Shown piece after piece: positions 29,536 to 36,820 of a DNA stretch of 64,000 bases (position 1 is the first letter of the stretch; the number at the start of each line of letters is the position of its first letter). The notes under the pieces are model-generated. The model was not told where the DNA came from. It made no database searches and saw only the letters and a list, made by a program, of their open reading frames with translations. A program made the position numbers and the translations under genes. The stretch is taken from contig NZ_CP116383.1 of NCBI RefSeq assembly GCF_028201475.1, positions 992,001 through 1,056,000 on the forward strand, in the 5' to 3' direction. Source of the stretch: Vibrio sp. SCSIO 43137. Its GTDB lineage: Bacteria; Pseudomonadota; Gammaproteobacteria; Enterobacterales; Vibrionaceae.

Positions 29536-30312
29536 TTAACTTAGTATTACCGGATGCCCTGAATCCGGATGTTTAATAACCTGAACCGGATATTGATACA
29601 CCTGCTGAATAATTTCTGCAGTCAGGGTCTCCCATGCAGTGCCGTTAGCCGCCAGTTTTCCGTTGTGCATAATCATCACTCGATCGGCGTACTGTGCTGC
29701 CAGATTTAAGTCATGAATAACAGCGATTACCGATGCGCCTTCCTCAGCCAGTGATTTGGCCAGACTCAGGGTCTGATGCTGGTGGGAGATATCCAGTGCC
29801 GATGTCGGTTCATCGAGCAACAGAATTTTCTGTTCGCCACTCTGCTCCAGTTGCGTCAGCACCCTTGCCAGATGAACCCTCTGCTTTTCTCCGCCGGACA
29901 GGCTAGGGTAGAGGCGCTCAGCAAGATGTAGGATATCGGTTTTAACCATATTGCTTTCGGCGATCTCCCGGATTCTCTTCTGGGTTTCGCTCAGGGCAAG
30001 GGCACCAAGTTCAACCACCTCCCTTACGGTGAAGTTAAACGTCAGGCTACTGGACTGCGGCAGCACCCCCATATGTTTAGCGAGTTCGGAGGCGTGCCAC
30101 TGTTCAAATGGCTGGTCAAAGAAACGGACGTTACCTTTAACACTCCATTCATTGGTCAGAGCTTTAAGCAGGCTACTTTTCCCTGTGCCGTTTGGCCCGA
30201 GCAAAATGGTCAGCTCCCCTTTTTTAAACCGGACAGAAAGATCATCAAGAATAATCCGGTTACCCAGTTTCAGGTGCAGGTTTTTAGCCTCTACAGCGAT
30301 ATTGCTCATCAT
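29536..30312 (-). CDS. hutD: Heme ABC importer ATPase
   Basis: The 258-residue ATPase of the heme importer, family HmuV/HutD. Walker A is GPNGTGKSS (39-47), the signature LSGGEKQRV (138-146) and Walker B ILLLDEPTSALD (163-174). It works with the permease HutC and the binding protein HutB to move heme from periplasm to cytoplasm. Two adjacent ATGs exist (30312 and 30309); the first overlaps the hutC stop (ATGA), giving translational coupling. Last gene of tonB-exbB-exbD-hutB-hutC-hutD. Confidence 0.95.
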   Translation of the reverse strand: MMSNIAVEAKNLHLKLGNRIILDDLSVRFKKGELTILLGPNGTGKSSLLKALTNEWSVKGNVRFFDQPFEQWHASELAKHMGVLPQSSSLTFNFTVREVVELGALALSETQKRIREIAESNMVKTDILHLAERLYPSLSGGEKQRVHLARVLTQLEQSGEQKILLLDEPTSALDISHQHQTLSLAKSLAEEGASVIAVIHDLNLAAQYADRVMIMHNGKLAANGTAWETLTAEIIQQVYQYPVQVIKHPDSGHPVILS

Positions 30313-31364
30313 AACCGTCCTCTCTGTTTAACCAGCAACCAGATAAAAAACGGTGAGCCAATCAGTGCGGTGATAATGCCTACCGGCATATCCAGAGGTG
30401 GCTTGATGGTACGGGCGATAATATCCGCCACCAGAAGAATGAGTCCGCCAAGAACCATAGATACCGGTAACAGAGAGCGGTGATTTGGCCCTGACAACAT
30501 ACGTCCGAGATGGGGAACGATCAGGCCGATAAAGCCGATCATACCGGAAAGAGAAACGGTAATTCCTACCCCGGCAGCGGTAAGAAGAATGAGTCTTCGT
30601 TTCATGGACTGAACATTAATTCCCATATGCTTGGCTTCCGGTTCGCCCAGCAGAAGTGCGTTAAGCTTATCGGCGTCGCGGTAGAAGAAGGTAAACAGAA
30701 TACCCAGACTGACAAAGGCCAGTGTAATGCCAGACCAGTTGGCTCCGGCAAGGGAACCCATGGTCCAGAGAGATAAATCCCGTAATGCCTGATCATCGGC
30801 AAAGTAGTTCATCAGTCCGAGTCCCGCACCGGCAAGGGCGCTGATGGCGACACCCGCCAGCAGCATCATGGTGACTGAGGTTCCGTTCTGGCTGGTGCCC
30901 AGACGATAGACAATTAGGGTGGTTATGGTCCCGCCTAAAAAAGAGAAAACAGGAACCGTACCTAACAGCAGAAGCTGAGGGTAGTTTTCAGCCATACCGG
31001 CAAAAAGAACGATAGCAATAGCTGCGCCTAACGACGCTCCGGCTGAGACTCCGATAATGCCCGGATCTGCAAGGGGGTTACGGAACAATCCCTGCATAAC
31101 AGCGCCGCACAGTGCCAGCATGGCACCGACGGCAACAGATAGCAGGGTTCTTGGCAGGCGGACTTCCTGAATGATCATCTGAATGTGATTTTCTGATTCT
31201 TTCAGCGGATATAGCCAGTCCGGCACAATAGCCAGAACACTTTGCGATAAGGGTATATCCATCGGCCCCACCGCTACCGATGTTGCAATGGCAACATACA
31301 GGGCGACCAAGCCTACCGGAATCAGAAAGCGAACTGAAATCCGACCGTTTGTTTTTATTTTCAT
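30309..31364 (-). CDS. hutC: Heme ABC importer permease
   Basis: A 351-residue permease of the FecCD/BtuC family with about nine or ten helices. Family stretches are EVRLPRTLLSVAVGAMLALCGAVMQG (residues about 68-93, beginning EVRLPRTLLSVAVGAML), NPLADPGIIGVSAGASLGAA near 97-116 and the coupling-helix region IGFIGLIVPHLGRMLSGPNH near 272-291. It forms a dimer with HutD in the inner membrane. A 76-bp gap containing a hairpin separates it from hutB. Confidence 0.95.
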   Translation of the reverse strand: MKIKTNGRISVRFLIPVGLVALYVAIATSVAVGPMDIPLSQSVLAIVPDWLYPLKESENHIQMIIQEVRLPRTLLSVAVGAMLALCGAVMQGLFRNPLADPGIIGVSAGASLGAAIAIVLFAGMAENYPQLLLLGTVPVFSFLGGTITTLIVYRLGTSQNGTSVTMMLLAGVAISALAGAGLGLMNYFADDQALRDLSLWTMGSLAGANWSGITLAFVSLGILFTFFYRDADKLNALLLGEPEAKHMGINVQSMKRRLILLTAAGVGITVSLSGMIGFIGLIVPHLGRMLSGPNHRSLLPVSMVLGGLILLVADIIARTIKPPLDMPVGIITALIGSPFFIWLLVKQRGRL

Positions 31365-31379
31365 AGTGCTTTGAATAGT

Positions 31380-31409
31380 AAATAGCCTCAGCAGGTAATC
31401 AGGCTATTT
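31380..31409 (-). promoter_or_regulatory. Intra-operon hairpin between hutB and hutC
   Basis: AAATAGCCT (31380-31388, 31401-31409 as AGGCTATTT) forms a 9-bp perfect stem with a 12-nt loop. No U-run follows in the direction of transcription. Such hairpins after a binding-protein gene often protect the upstream message and raise binding protein over permease; this role is inferred. Confidence 0.65.
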
Positions 31410-31440
31410 AAGCATGAAACGAGGTGAAGCATAACCAAGA

Positions 31441-32271
31441 TTATCCTGAAAATTTATCATAAAGGGTTTTAGCCAGTTTAATACTCTGCAGTCCGAACCC
31501 TCCGCTAAGGGCACCGCCCGGTATGGCGACTATCTGTTTTTTCTCGCCTGCCGGTGTCAGCTTAAGTAGCGGGTAGAGTTTAAGTACTCCCTCAGCACCA
31601 CCATGTTTCTGCCACGCATACTCACTGACCAGAATATAGTCCGGCTTCATGGCAATAATGGCTTCAAGGGATATAGGTTTGTAGGATTCGACCTCTTCTG
31701 CTGCCGGATTGCTGGCACCGGAAAGGGAGATAACCTTGTTTACCGGTGTTTTATCACCGCCGACAGAGAGGGGACGGGCTTCATTGATCAATAAAAAGAT
31801 CACCGAAGGCTGTTCTTTCAGGCTGGCGTTTTGCAGTTGTTCAACAGAGTCAGCGACCTGTTGCTTTATTTGCTCTGCTTTCTCCGTGGTATCAGTCAGC
31901 TTTGCCACAGTATCAATGCGCGAGTAAAGGTTGGCAATTTCATCACCGGGAGGGACGACAACCACATTTACATTGGCCGACTCCAGTTTAGCCAGTGTGG
32001 TCTCCGGCCCCATCTCATTTGAACCGAGTAACAGGGTAGGGTTTAAAGAGAGCAGCCCTTCGGTTGAAAGGCTTCTGTGATAGCCGACCTGAGGTATCTG
32101 GCTTCCCTTGGTAAAGTTCCGGCTGGTGGAATCTACCGCGACCAGTTTTTTTTCCGCACCTAAGGCATAAATCAGCTCTGTGACACTGGCACCGGCACTA
32201 ATTATGCGCTGCTGAGCAAAACCCGACAGTGGGAGTAGCAGCAGGCTAGTCAGTAAAATGAATTTTTTCAT
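31441..32271 (-). CDS. hutB: Periplasmic heme-binding protein
   Basis: A 276-residue class III periplasmic binding protein with a signal peptide (1-19, cleavage after SGFA). The mature protein opens QQRIISAGASVTELIYALGA, the usual HmuT/HutB start, followed by GYHRSLSTEGLLSLNPTLLL. Heme ligands in the family include a Tyr or His near this region; the YHR at about 63-65 is a candidate. Its ATG overlaps the exbD stop by 4 bp, so it is translationally coupled to the energy-transducing genes. Confidence 0.94.
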   Translation of the reverse strand: MKKFILLTSLLLLPLSGFAQQRIISAGASVTELIYALGAEKKLVAVDSTSRNFTKGSQIPQVGYHRSLSTEGLLSLNPTLLLGSNEMGPETTLAKLESANVNVVVVPPGDEIANLYSRIDTVAKLTDTTEKAEQIKQQVADSVEQLQNASLKEQPSVIFLLINEARPLSVGGDKTPVNKVISLSGASNPAAEEVESYKPISLEAIIAMKPDYILVSEYAWQKHGGAEGVLKLYPLLKLTPAGEKKQIVAIPGGALSGGFGLQSIKLAKTLYDKFSG

Positions 32272-32687
32272 AGAGTATTTTCTTCCATTACTATATTGGT
32301 GGTCTGAATATGATTTTTTTGCAGAAAGGCCAGTAACCTGAGCATGGACTGCACATCAGCGGATTTATCTGCGGCGATAATCAGTTCTTTGTCAGGGTTA
32401 GTTTTAACGGTTTGCAAAAGTGCTGAAGTAAATTCACCCCAGTTTTGGTATTTGTTACTGTCCAGTGCCCATCGCGATTCACCGGCAAGAATATTGATAG
32501 TGATAACCTGCTTCTCTATCACAGAGAGCACATTGCTCTCTTCTGTCTGAGGAACATTGATCTCCATGGTCTGCACCTGAACATTTGTGCTCAGCAGCAG
32601 AAACACCATAACAATAAAGATCAGATCCAGCAGAGGGGTAAGATCCAGAGAGAGGCTCTCTTCTCTGTCTGTCTGAGTCTGAATCAT
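32268..32687 (-). CDS. exbD: TonB-system proton channel subunit ExbD
   Basis: A 139-residue inner-membrane protein that forms, with ExbB, the proton-driven motor for TonB. The single N-terminal helix has the essential Asp in SLDLTPLLDLIFIVMVFLLL (residues about 13-32), followed by a periplasmic domain ending ASTIVMEE-like TTNIVMEENTL. The start is ATG 32685-32687 (MIQTQTDREESL), overlapping the exbB stop (ATGA); an upstream frame of 10 more codons lies inside exbB and is not used. Confidence 0.94.
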   Translation of the reverse strand: MIQTQTDREESLSLDLTPLLDLIFIVMVFLLLSTNVQVQTMEINVPQTEESNVLSVIEKQVITINILAGESRWALDSNKYQNWGEFTSALLQTVKTNPDKELIIAADKSADVQSMLRLLAFLQKNHIQTTNIVMEENTL

Positions 32688-33400
32688 GCCGGCTCCGCTG
32701 ATGATTTTTTGTCGCAAAGACCGTCTGCTGTATGGTGGCAGGGAACCGGGGAGGCAGGCCTTTCAAAGCTGATGCCTTCCAGATATAGGTTGGCATGATT
32801 AAGGGTGTGCTCAATACTGCCGATGATTCTGTTCGCCCAGAGCTGCATTATTTGCGCGCCTGTTATGGCCGGCAGAGCGATAATCAGGCCGGCGGCTGTG
32901 GTGGACATGGCCAGTCCCAGACCATCAGCAAGATCAGAGGGCGAAATAGAACCGGATGTCTCTGCTAATCCTTTGAACATCTCCATCAGGCCGAGAACCG
33001 TACCCAGCAGGCCGACTAACGGACTTATTACCCCGATAACAGAAAGAAACTTCAGGCCGGCAATAAACTGCTGTTTCTGTTTAATCAGCCAGATGCTGAC
33101 GGTCTCTTCACGCAAATCTTTACGAAAGTGTTTATGGGAAAGCAGTACGCATATGCCCTGACTTAAGGTGTTTTTCCGGCCGGAGTTGGCATCGATAAAA
33201 TTTTTTACCGCCTGACTATCGTCAATATCCGTTTGATAGAGTTGCCTGAGAATTGATTTGCTGTGAGTTCGGTTTTTAAGCAATAAAAATAGGGATCTTT
33301 CTATCAGCAATAATAGGGTGATAACGGACATAAGTGAGAGAGGCCAGGTCATCACACCCAGTTGTGAGTGAATAGTGGCCGCGATTTGGGTGATTTGCAT
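32684..33400 (-). CDS. exbB: TonB-system proton channel subunit ExbB
   Basis: A 238-residue MotA/TolQ/ExbB protein. Three helices are visible (about 16-36, 122-145 and 168-190). The family core LKFLSVIGVISPLVGLLGTVLGLMEMF (residues about 117-143) and GLGLAMSTTAAGLIIALPAI near 165-184 form the channel. The C-terminal tail continues past the usual end with a His/Cys-containing sequence (PVPCHHTADGLCDKKS). It sits 3 bp downstream of tonB and overlaps exbD by 4 bp. Confidence 0.94.
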   Translation of the reverse strand: MQITQIAATIHSQLGVMTWPLSLMSVITLLLLIERSLFLLLKNRTHSKSILRQLYQTDIDDSQAVKNFIDANSGRKNTLSQGICVLLSHKHFRKDLREETVSIWLIKQKQQFIAGLKFLSVIGVISPLVGLLGTVLGLMEMFKGLAETSGSISPSDLADGLGLAMSTTAAGLIIALPAITGAQIMQLWANRIIGSIEHTLNHANLYLEGISFERPASPVPCHHTADGLCDKKSSAEPA

Positions 33401-33403
33401 AAA

Positions 33404-34150
33404 TTAATCCAGCTTAAAATTAACAGGGATATTGACCCTGTGAACAACAGCGATTCCGTCTTGTTGGTACGCTTTAAATTTCCAGTAAGCAATGGTGTCT
33501 ATAGCCACCTTATCCAGCAGATCATGACCAGATGATTCCAGTATTACTCTTGCCAACTGCTGACCGTTTTTATCTATAGAGACTTCAACCAGAACCCGTC
33601 CCTGATAGCCCTTTTTTCTGGCGATACGCGGATAACGTACTTTGGTTGGTCTGGCAGCAAAGCGCGGTTTTTCTACCAGTTTTGGCTTAGCGGCCACCTG
33701 TGCAACAGAAGAACTTTTGGCAGTTTCTGTTGAAGTCTCGGGTTGTTTTTGTTCTTCTGTTTTTTGTTTTTCTTGCGTTTTTTTAACCGGTTCGGCTTGC
33801 TTTACCTCTGTGACCGATTTTTTAATAATTGGCTTTGGCTTTGGCTTTGGCTTTGGCTTTGGCTTTGGCTTTGGCTTTGGCTTTGGCTTTGGCTTTGGCT
33901 TTGGCTTTGGCTTTGGGGGTGGCGGTTGAACAACTGCTTCTGCTTTGGCTACCGTTTCTTTTGGCTGTTTCTTCTGCTCCGGAGGTCTGTTTTTTGCCGG
34001 GGCTGAGGGAGCACGAAACTGAATATTGACAGCGGTTCCTGCATCATGATCAGAAATTCTCCGTTCGCTAACCTTGGCGGTAGCGGAAAAAAACAGGCTG
34101 TGCAGCAGCATAGACAAAGCCCCACAAAGCACATATCGGCTAATATTCAA
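33404..34150 (-). CDS. tonB: Energy transducer TonB (TonB1 type) with long Pro-Lys spacer
   Basis: A 248-residue periplasm-spanning protein. An N-terminal membrane anchor (5-25) is followed by a spacer containing an uninterrupted Pro-Lys repeat (about residues 76-107), a charged Lys/Glu/Gln region and the C-terminal TonB domain (about 160-248). That domain has RYPRIARKKGYQGRVLVEVS and ends IPVNFKLD. The start codon is TTG (34148-34150), supported by AGGGA 7 bp upstream and by MNISRY, which resembles other Vibrio TonB1 N-termini; the next ATG would cut into the anchor. First gene of the leftward heme operon, with a Fur-box-like palindrome upstream. Confidence 0.93.
   Translation of the reverse strand: MNISRYVLCGALSMLLHSLFFSATAKVSERRISDHDAGTAVNIQFRAPSAPAKNRPPEQKKQPKETVAKAEAVVQPPPPKPKPKPKPKPKPKPKPKPKPKPKPKPKPIIKKSVTEVKQAEPVKKTQEKQKTEEQKQPETSTETAKSSSVAQVAAKPKLVEKPRFAARPTKVRYPRIARKKGYQGRVLVEVSIDKNGQQLARVILESSGHDLLDKVAIDTIAYWKFKAYQQDGIAVVHRVNIPVNFKLD
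33831..33914. repeat. Fourteen tandem hexamers in tonB
   Basis: The unit GGCTTT (CCAAAG in the coding frame, Pro-Lys) is repeated 14 times without a change over 84 bp. Because the unit is two codons, slippage would change spacer length without shifting the frame. Confidence 0.97.
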
Positions 34151-34207
34151 ACAGCTATCCCTATAACGTTCTATGATAAGTACCTAACAGGCCACGATTC
34201 TAGATCT

Positions 34208-34234
34208 AAATGATAATGAGATCAATTATCATTT
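34208..34234. promoter_or_regulatory. Fur-box-like palindrome between tonB and hutW
   Basis: AAATGATAAT (34208-34217) and ATTATCATTT (34225-34234) are perfect inverted repeats around a 7-bp centre. The halves match the GATAAT/ATTATC core of the Fur consensus. It sits between the two divergent arms of the heme locus, 58 bp from the tonB start and 83 bp from the hutW start. Iron repression of both arms is inferred. Confidence 0.85.
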
Positions 34235-34316
34235 ACATTTGAAAATAGATAGGTAAAATCCAGCCCGTCGTCAGAAATGAGACGGACAGGTTTTGATAAC
34301 TAGAATTAGTGATTAC

Positions 34317-35669
34317 ATGAATATTGATCTTGATGATGTATCCATTGTCGGAGTGAGCTCCCCCGATCCGCTGCGATTTGCCTTTAGCCGTAAGACCAGT
34401 GCCCATGCCGGTGGTATGACCCGGCCGTTAGCCGGGGATAAAACCCAAAGTGCGTTGCACTCAGCTCTGTCTACTGCAACTGCAGAGAACAGGGATCGCT
34501 GTTTGTATATTCATATTCCCTTTTGCAGAGTCCGTTGTACTTATTGCAATTTCTTCCAGTACGCCACTAACACTTCTCTGATTGAACAGTATTTCAATGC
34601 TCTGCTGGAGGAGATCCGCTGGAAGTCCTCATTTAACTGGAGCCAGAGCGCACCGTTTCAGGCGGTATATATCGGTGGCGGTACCCCAACGGATCTTTCA
34701 GCGCAGCAACTTCAACAACTGGGCGAGGCTATACGTCGTTATTTCCCTTTGGCACCAGATTGTGAAATTACCCTTGAAGGGCGTATCAACCGCTTTGCTG
34801 AAGATAAGTTTGAAGCGGCACTGGAAGGTGGTTTTAACCGTTTCTCTTTTGGTGTTCAGAGCTTTGACAGCCATGTAAGACGTGCTGCTAAGCGTCTGGA
34901 TGACAGAGAAGTTGTAATTAAAAGACTGAATGCTATGAGCCGTTACAACGCCGCCCCAATAGTTATTGATCTCTTATTTGGCCTGCCGCATCAGACATTA
35001 GATATCTGGCAGGATGACTTACAGCAGTATTTGGAGTCCGGAGCTGACGGAGTAGATCTTTATCAGTTGATAGAGATGCAGGGGCTTCCGATGGAGCGAA
35101 TGGTGAGTCAGGGTAAACTGCCCCATCCGGCGGACACCCAGATGAAGGCGACCATGTTTGAAATGGGCGTCAGTTTTATGGCCAGACACCACCAGAGACG
35201 GTTAAGTGTCAGTCACTGGGCTTCATCAAACCGTGAGAGAAGTATTTACAACAGTCTGGCGAAGAATAATGCCGAGGTGTTGCCTCTGGGGGCAGGAGCG
35301 GGCGGCAACGTTAACGGTCTGCAGATGATGAACCATCGTGATATGGAGCAGTATAGCCAGGCAGTTAAACAGCAGCAGTTTCCTGTCGCTATGGCGCTTT
35401 ACAGCGAAACAGATCATCAGCTTTATGCTGTGATTAAAGCCGGTTTTGACAGAGGTGTATTAGCGAAGCGTTCTCTGGCAGAAATTGGCAAACAACATAT
35501 CTTTCAACAACTCACGCCACTATTTCTGGCGTGGCAAAACAATGGTCTGGTTAACTTAGATGGCGACTATCTGAGCCTTAACCTTGCCGGTGAGTTCTGG
35601 TCAGTTAATCTGGCTCAGAATGTCATTACTGTGTTGCAAAAAAATCAATTAGAAAAAAGAGTCGCATAA
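34317..35669 (+). CDS. hutW: Heme-utilisation radical SAM protein
   Basis: A 450-residue HemN-like radical SAM protein, named HutW/ChuW in heme clusters. The cluster motif is CRVRCTYC (C-X3-C-X2-C, near residues 75-82), preceded by LYIHIPF, with the SAM-binding YIGGGTPTDLS near 119-129. Enterohaemorrhagic E. coli ChuW opens the heme ring anaerobically and releases iron; a similar role is likely. It uses ATG 34317; the in-frame TTG 24 bp upstream adds no conserved sequence. First gene of hutWXZ. Confidence 0.93.
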   Translation: MNIDLDDVSIVGVSSPDPLRFAFSRKTSAHAGGMTRPLAGDKTQSALHSALSTATAENRDRCLYIHIPFCRVRCTYCNFFQYATNTSLIEQYFNALLEEIRWKSSFNWSQSAPFQAVYIGGGTPTDLSAQQLQQLGEAIRRYFPLAPDCEITLEGRINRFAEDKFEAALEGGFNRFSFGVQSFDSHVRRAAKRLDDREVVIKRLNAMSRYNAAPIVIDLLFGLPHQTLDIWQDDLQQYLESGADGVDLYQLIEMQGLPMERMVSQGKLPHPADTQMKATMFEMGVSFMARHHQRRLSVSHWASSNRERSIYNSLAKNNAEVLPLGAGAGGNVNGLQMMNHRDMEQYSQAVKQQQFPVAMALYSETDHQLYAVIKAGFDRGVLAKRSLAEIGKQHIFQQLTPLFLAWQNNGLVNLDGDYLSLNLAGEFWSVNLAQNVITVLQKNQLEKRVA

Positions 35670-35681
35670 GGAGAAAAAAGA

Positions 35682-36203
35682 GTGTACTCAACACATTCAC
35701 TGACCGATGTTCAGCTTTTGGTGGCTGAAATGACCGAGAAGCAACCAAATCTTTCTCTGGCCGAGATGGCCGGCGAGCTTGCCCTGACAGAGGGAGAAGT
35801 GACACTGGCTCTTGATCAGACAATGATGACAAGGGCGGACGGCAAGTTTGCAGAGGCGATACTGCAGTTGCTGCCTGAATGGGGCACAGTAACCACTATT
35901 GTCCATTCTGCGGGTTCAATATTTGAAGCCAAAGCCCCCTTTCCTAAAGGAAAGGCCGCACATGGCTACTATAATTTGATGGGTGGTAAAGAGGGGCAGC
36001 TTCACGGCCACCTGAGATTAGATCTGGTAACAGATATTGCCTTTGTCAGTAAACCCTTCAGAGGCACAGAGAGCCACTATATCGGCTTTTACAGTGCAGC
36101 AGGAAGTTGCGTGTTTAAAGTGTATCTGGGAAGAGATAAGAGACGCCAACTGATACCTGAACAGATAGAGAGATTTAACCAAATGAAAACGGAGTTTGTT
36201 TGA
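35682..36203 (+). CDS. hutX: Cytoplasmic heme carrier HutX
   Basis: A 173-residue HutX/ChuX family protein that holds heme in the cytoplasm and, in V. cholerae, passes it to HutZ. The family core is KGKAAHGYYNLMGGKEGQLH near residues 86-105, then the FRGTESHYIGFYSAAGSCVF strand region near 127-146. The start is GTG 35682 (MYSTHSLTD) with an AAGGAG site 7-12 bp upstream. It is 12 bp after hutW, and its stop shares one base with the hutZ ATG. Confidence 0.94.
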   Translation: MYSTHSLTDVQLLVAEMTEKQPNLSLAEMAGELALTEGEVTLALDQTMMTRADGKFAEAILQLLPEWGTVTTIVHSAGSIFEAKAPFPKGKAAHGYYNLMGGKEGQLHGHLRLDLVTDIAFVSKPFRGTESHYIGFYSAAGSCVFKVYLGRDKRRQLIPEQIERFNQMKTEFV

Positions 36204-36724
36204 TGGAAAGCAAGCAGGAGAGATTGCAAAATCGTATCGGGCCGGAAGTTGAAGAGTTTCGTCAGCAGCAAAAAACATTGCAACTGGCAACCATCACTCC
36301 TGAAGGTGTTCCCCATGTCAGCTATAGCCCCTTCGTTTTCTTGCCAGGCGGCTATTACATTCTAATCAGTGATGTCGCTCAGCACGGGCAGAATCTGAAG
36401 CAGTCCCGTGATGCTTCCATCATGATGATTGAAGATGAGCAACAGGCGAAAAGTATCTATGCCAGAAAACGCCTTAGTTTTGATACTCAGGCAAATTTGA
36501 TTGAACGGGATTCTCAGGAGTGGCAGCAGGGTATCTCTGCCCTTGAAGAGAGATTCGGTGAGATTGTCACCGGCTTAAGTACACTTGAGGACTTTAATCT
36601 ATACCGTCTGGTGCCGGAAAAAGGCCGTTTTGTAAAAGGTTTCGGAAAGGCATTCGACATATCAGGTCAGGACATGGTGGGCTTTGTTCACCTTGATCAG
36701 GGCCACCGCTCTGTAAGCAAGTAG
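36203..36724 (+). CDS. hutZ: Heme-degrading protein HutZ
   Basis: A 173-residue protein with the split-barrel FMN-oxidase-like fold. V. cholerae HutZ binds heme through a C-terminal His and degrades it with release of iron. Family stretches are LATITPEGVPHVSYSPFVFL (near 28-47) and RLSFDTQANLIER near 88-100. The C-terminus, HLDQGHRSVSK, places His168 where VcHutZ has its axial His (His170 by memory). The start used is ATG 36203; a TTG one codon earlier is possible. Confidence 0.94.
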   Translation: MESKQERLQNRIGPEVEEFRQQQKTLQLATITPEGVPHVSYSPFVFLPGGYYILISDVAQHGQNLKQSRDASIMMIEDEQQAKSIYARKRLSFDTQANLIERDSQEWQQGISALEERFGEIVTGLSTLEDFNLYRLVPEKGRFVKGFGKAFDISGQDMVGFVHLDQGHRSVSK

Positions 36725-36820
36725 CAATAACAAGAAAGTAAATTACTAACTAAATAACAGTAACTTAGGTGAAATACATTATTTCGCCCGGGATTATTTT
36801 GTCCAAAAAAAGGATTAATC

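Noticed and set aside
33831..33914. Possible CRISPR or satellite array
   Set aside because: Six-base units without spacers, in frame inside tonB.
33642..34029. Forward-strand open frames rich in Leu-Trp, Ala-Leu and Gly-Phe repeats
   Set aside because: They are the reverse complement of the tonB Pro-Lys hexamer array; open only because the hexamer has no stop in any frame.
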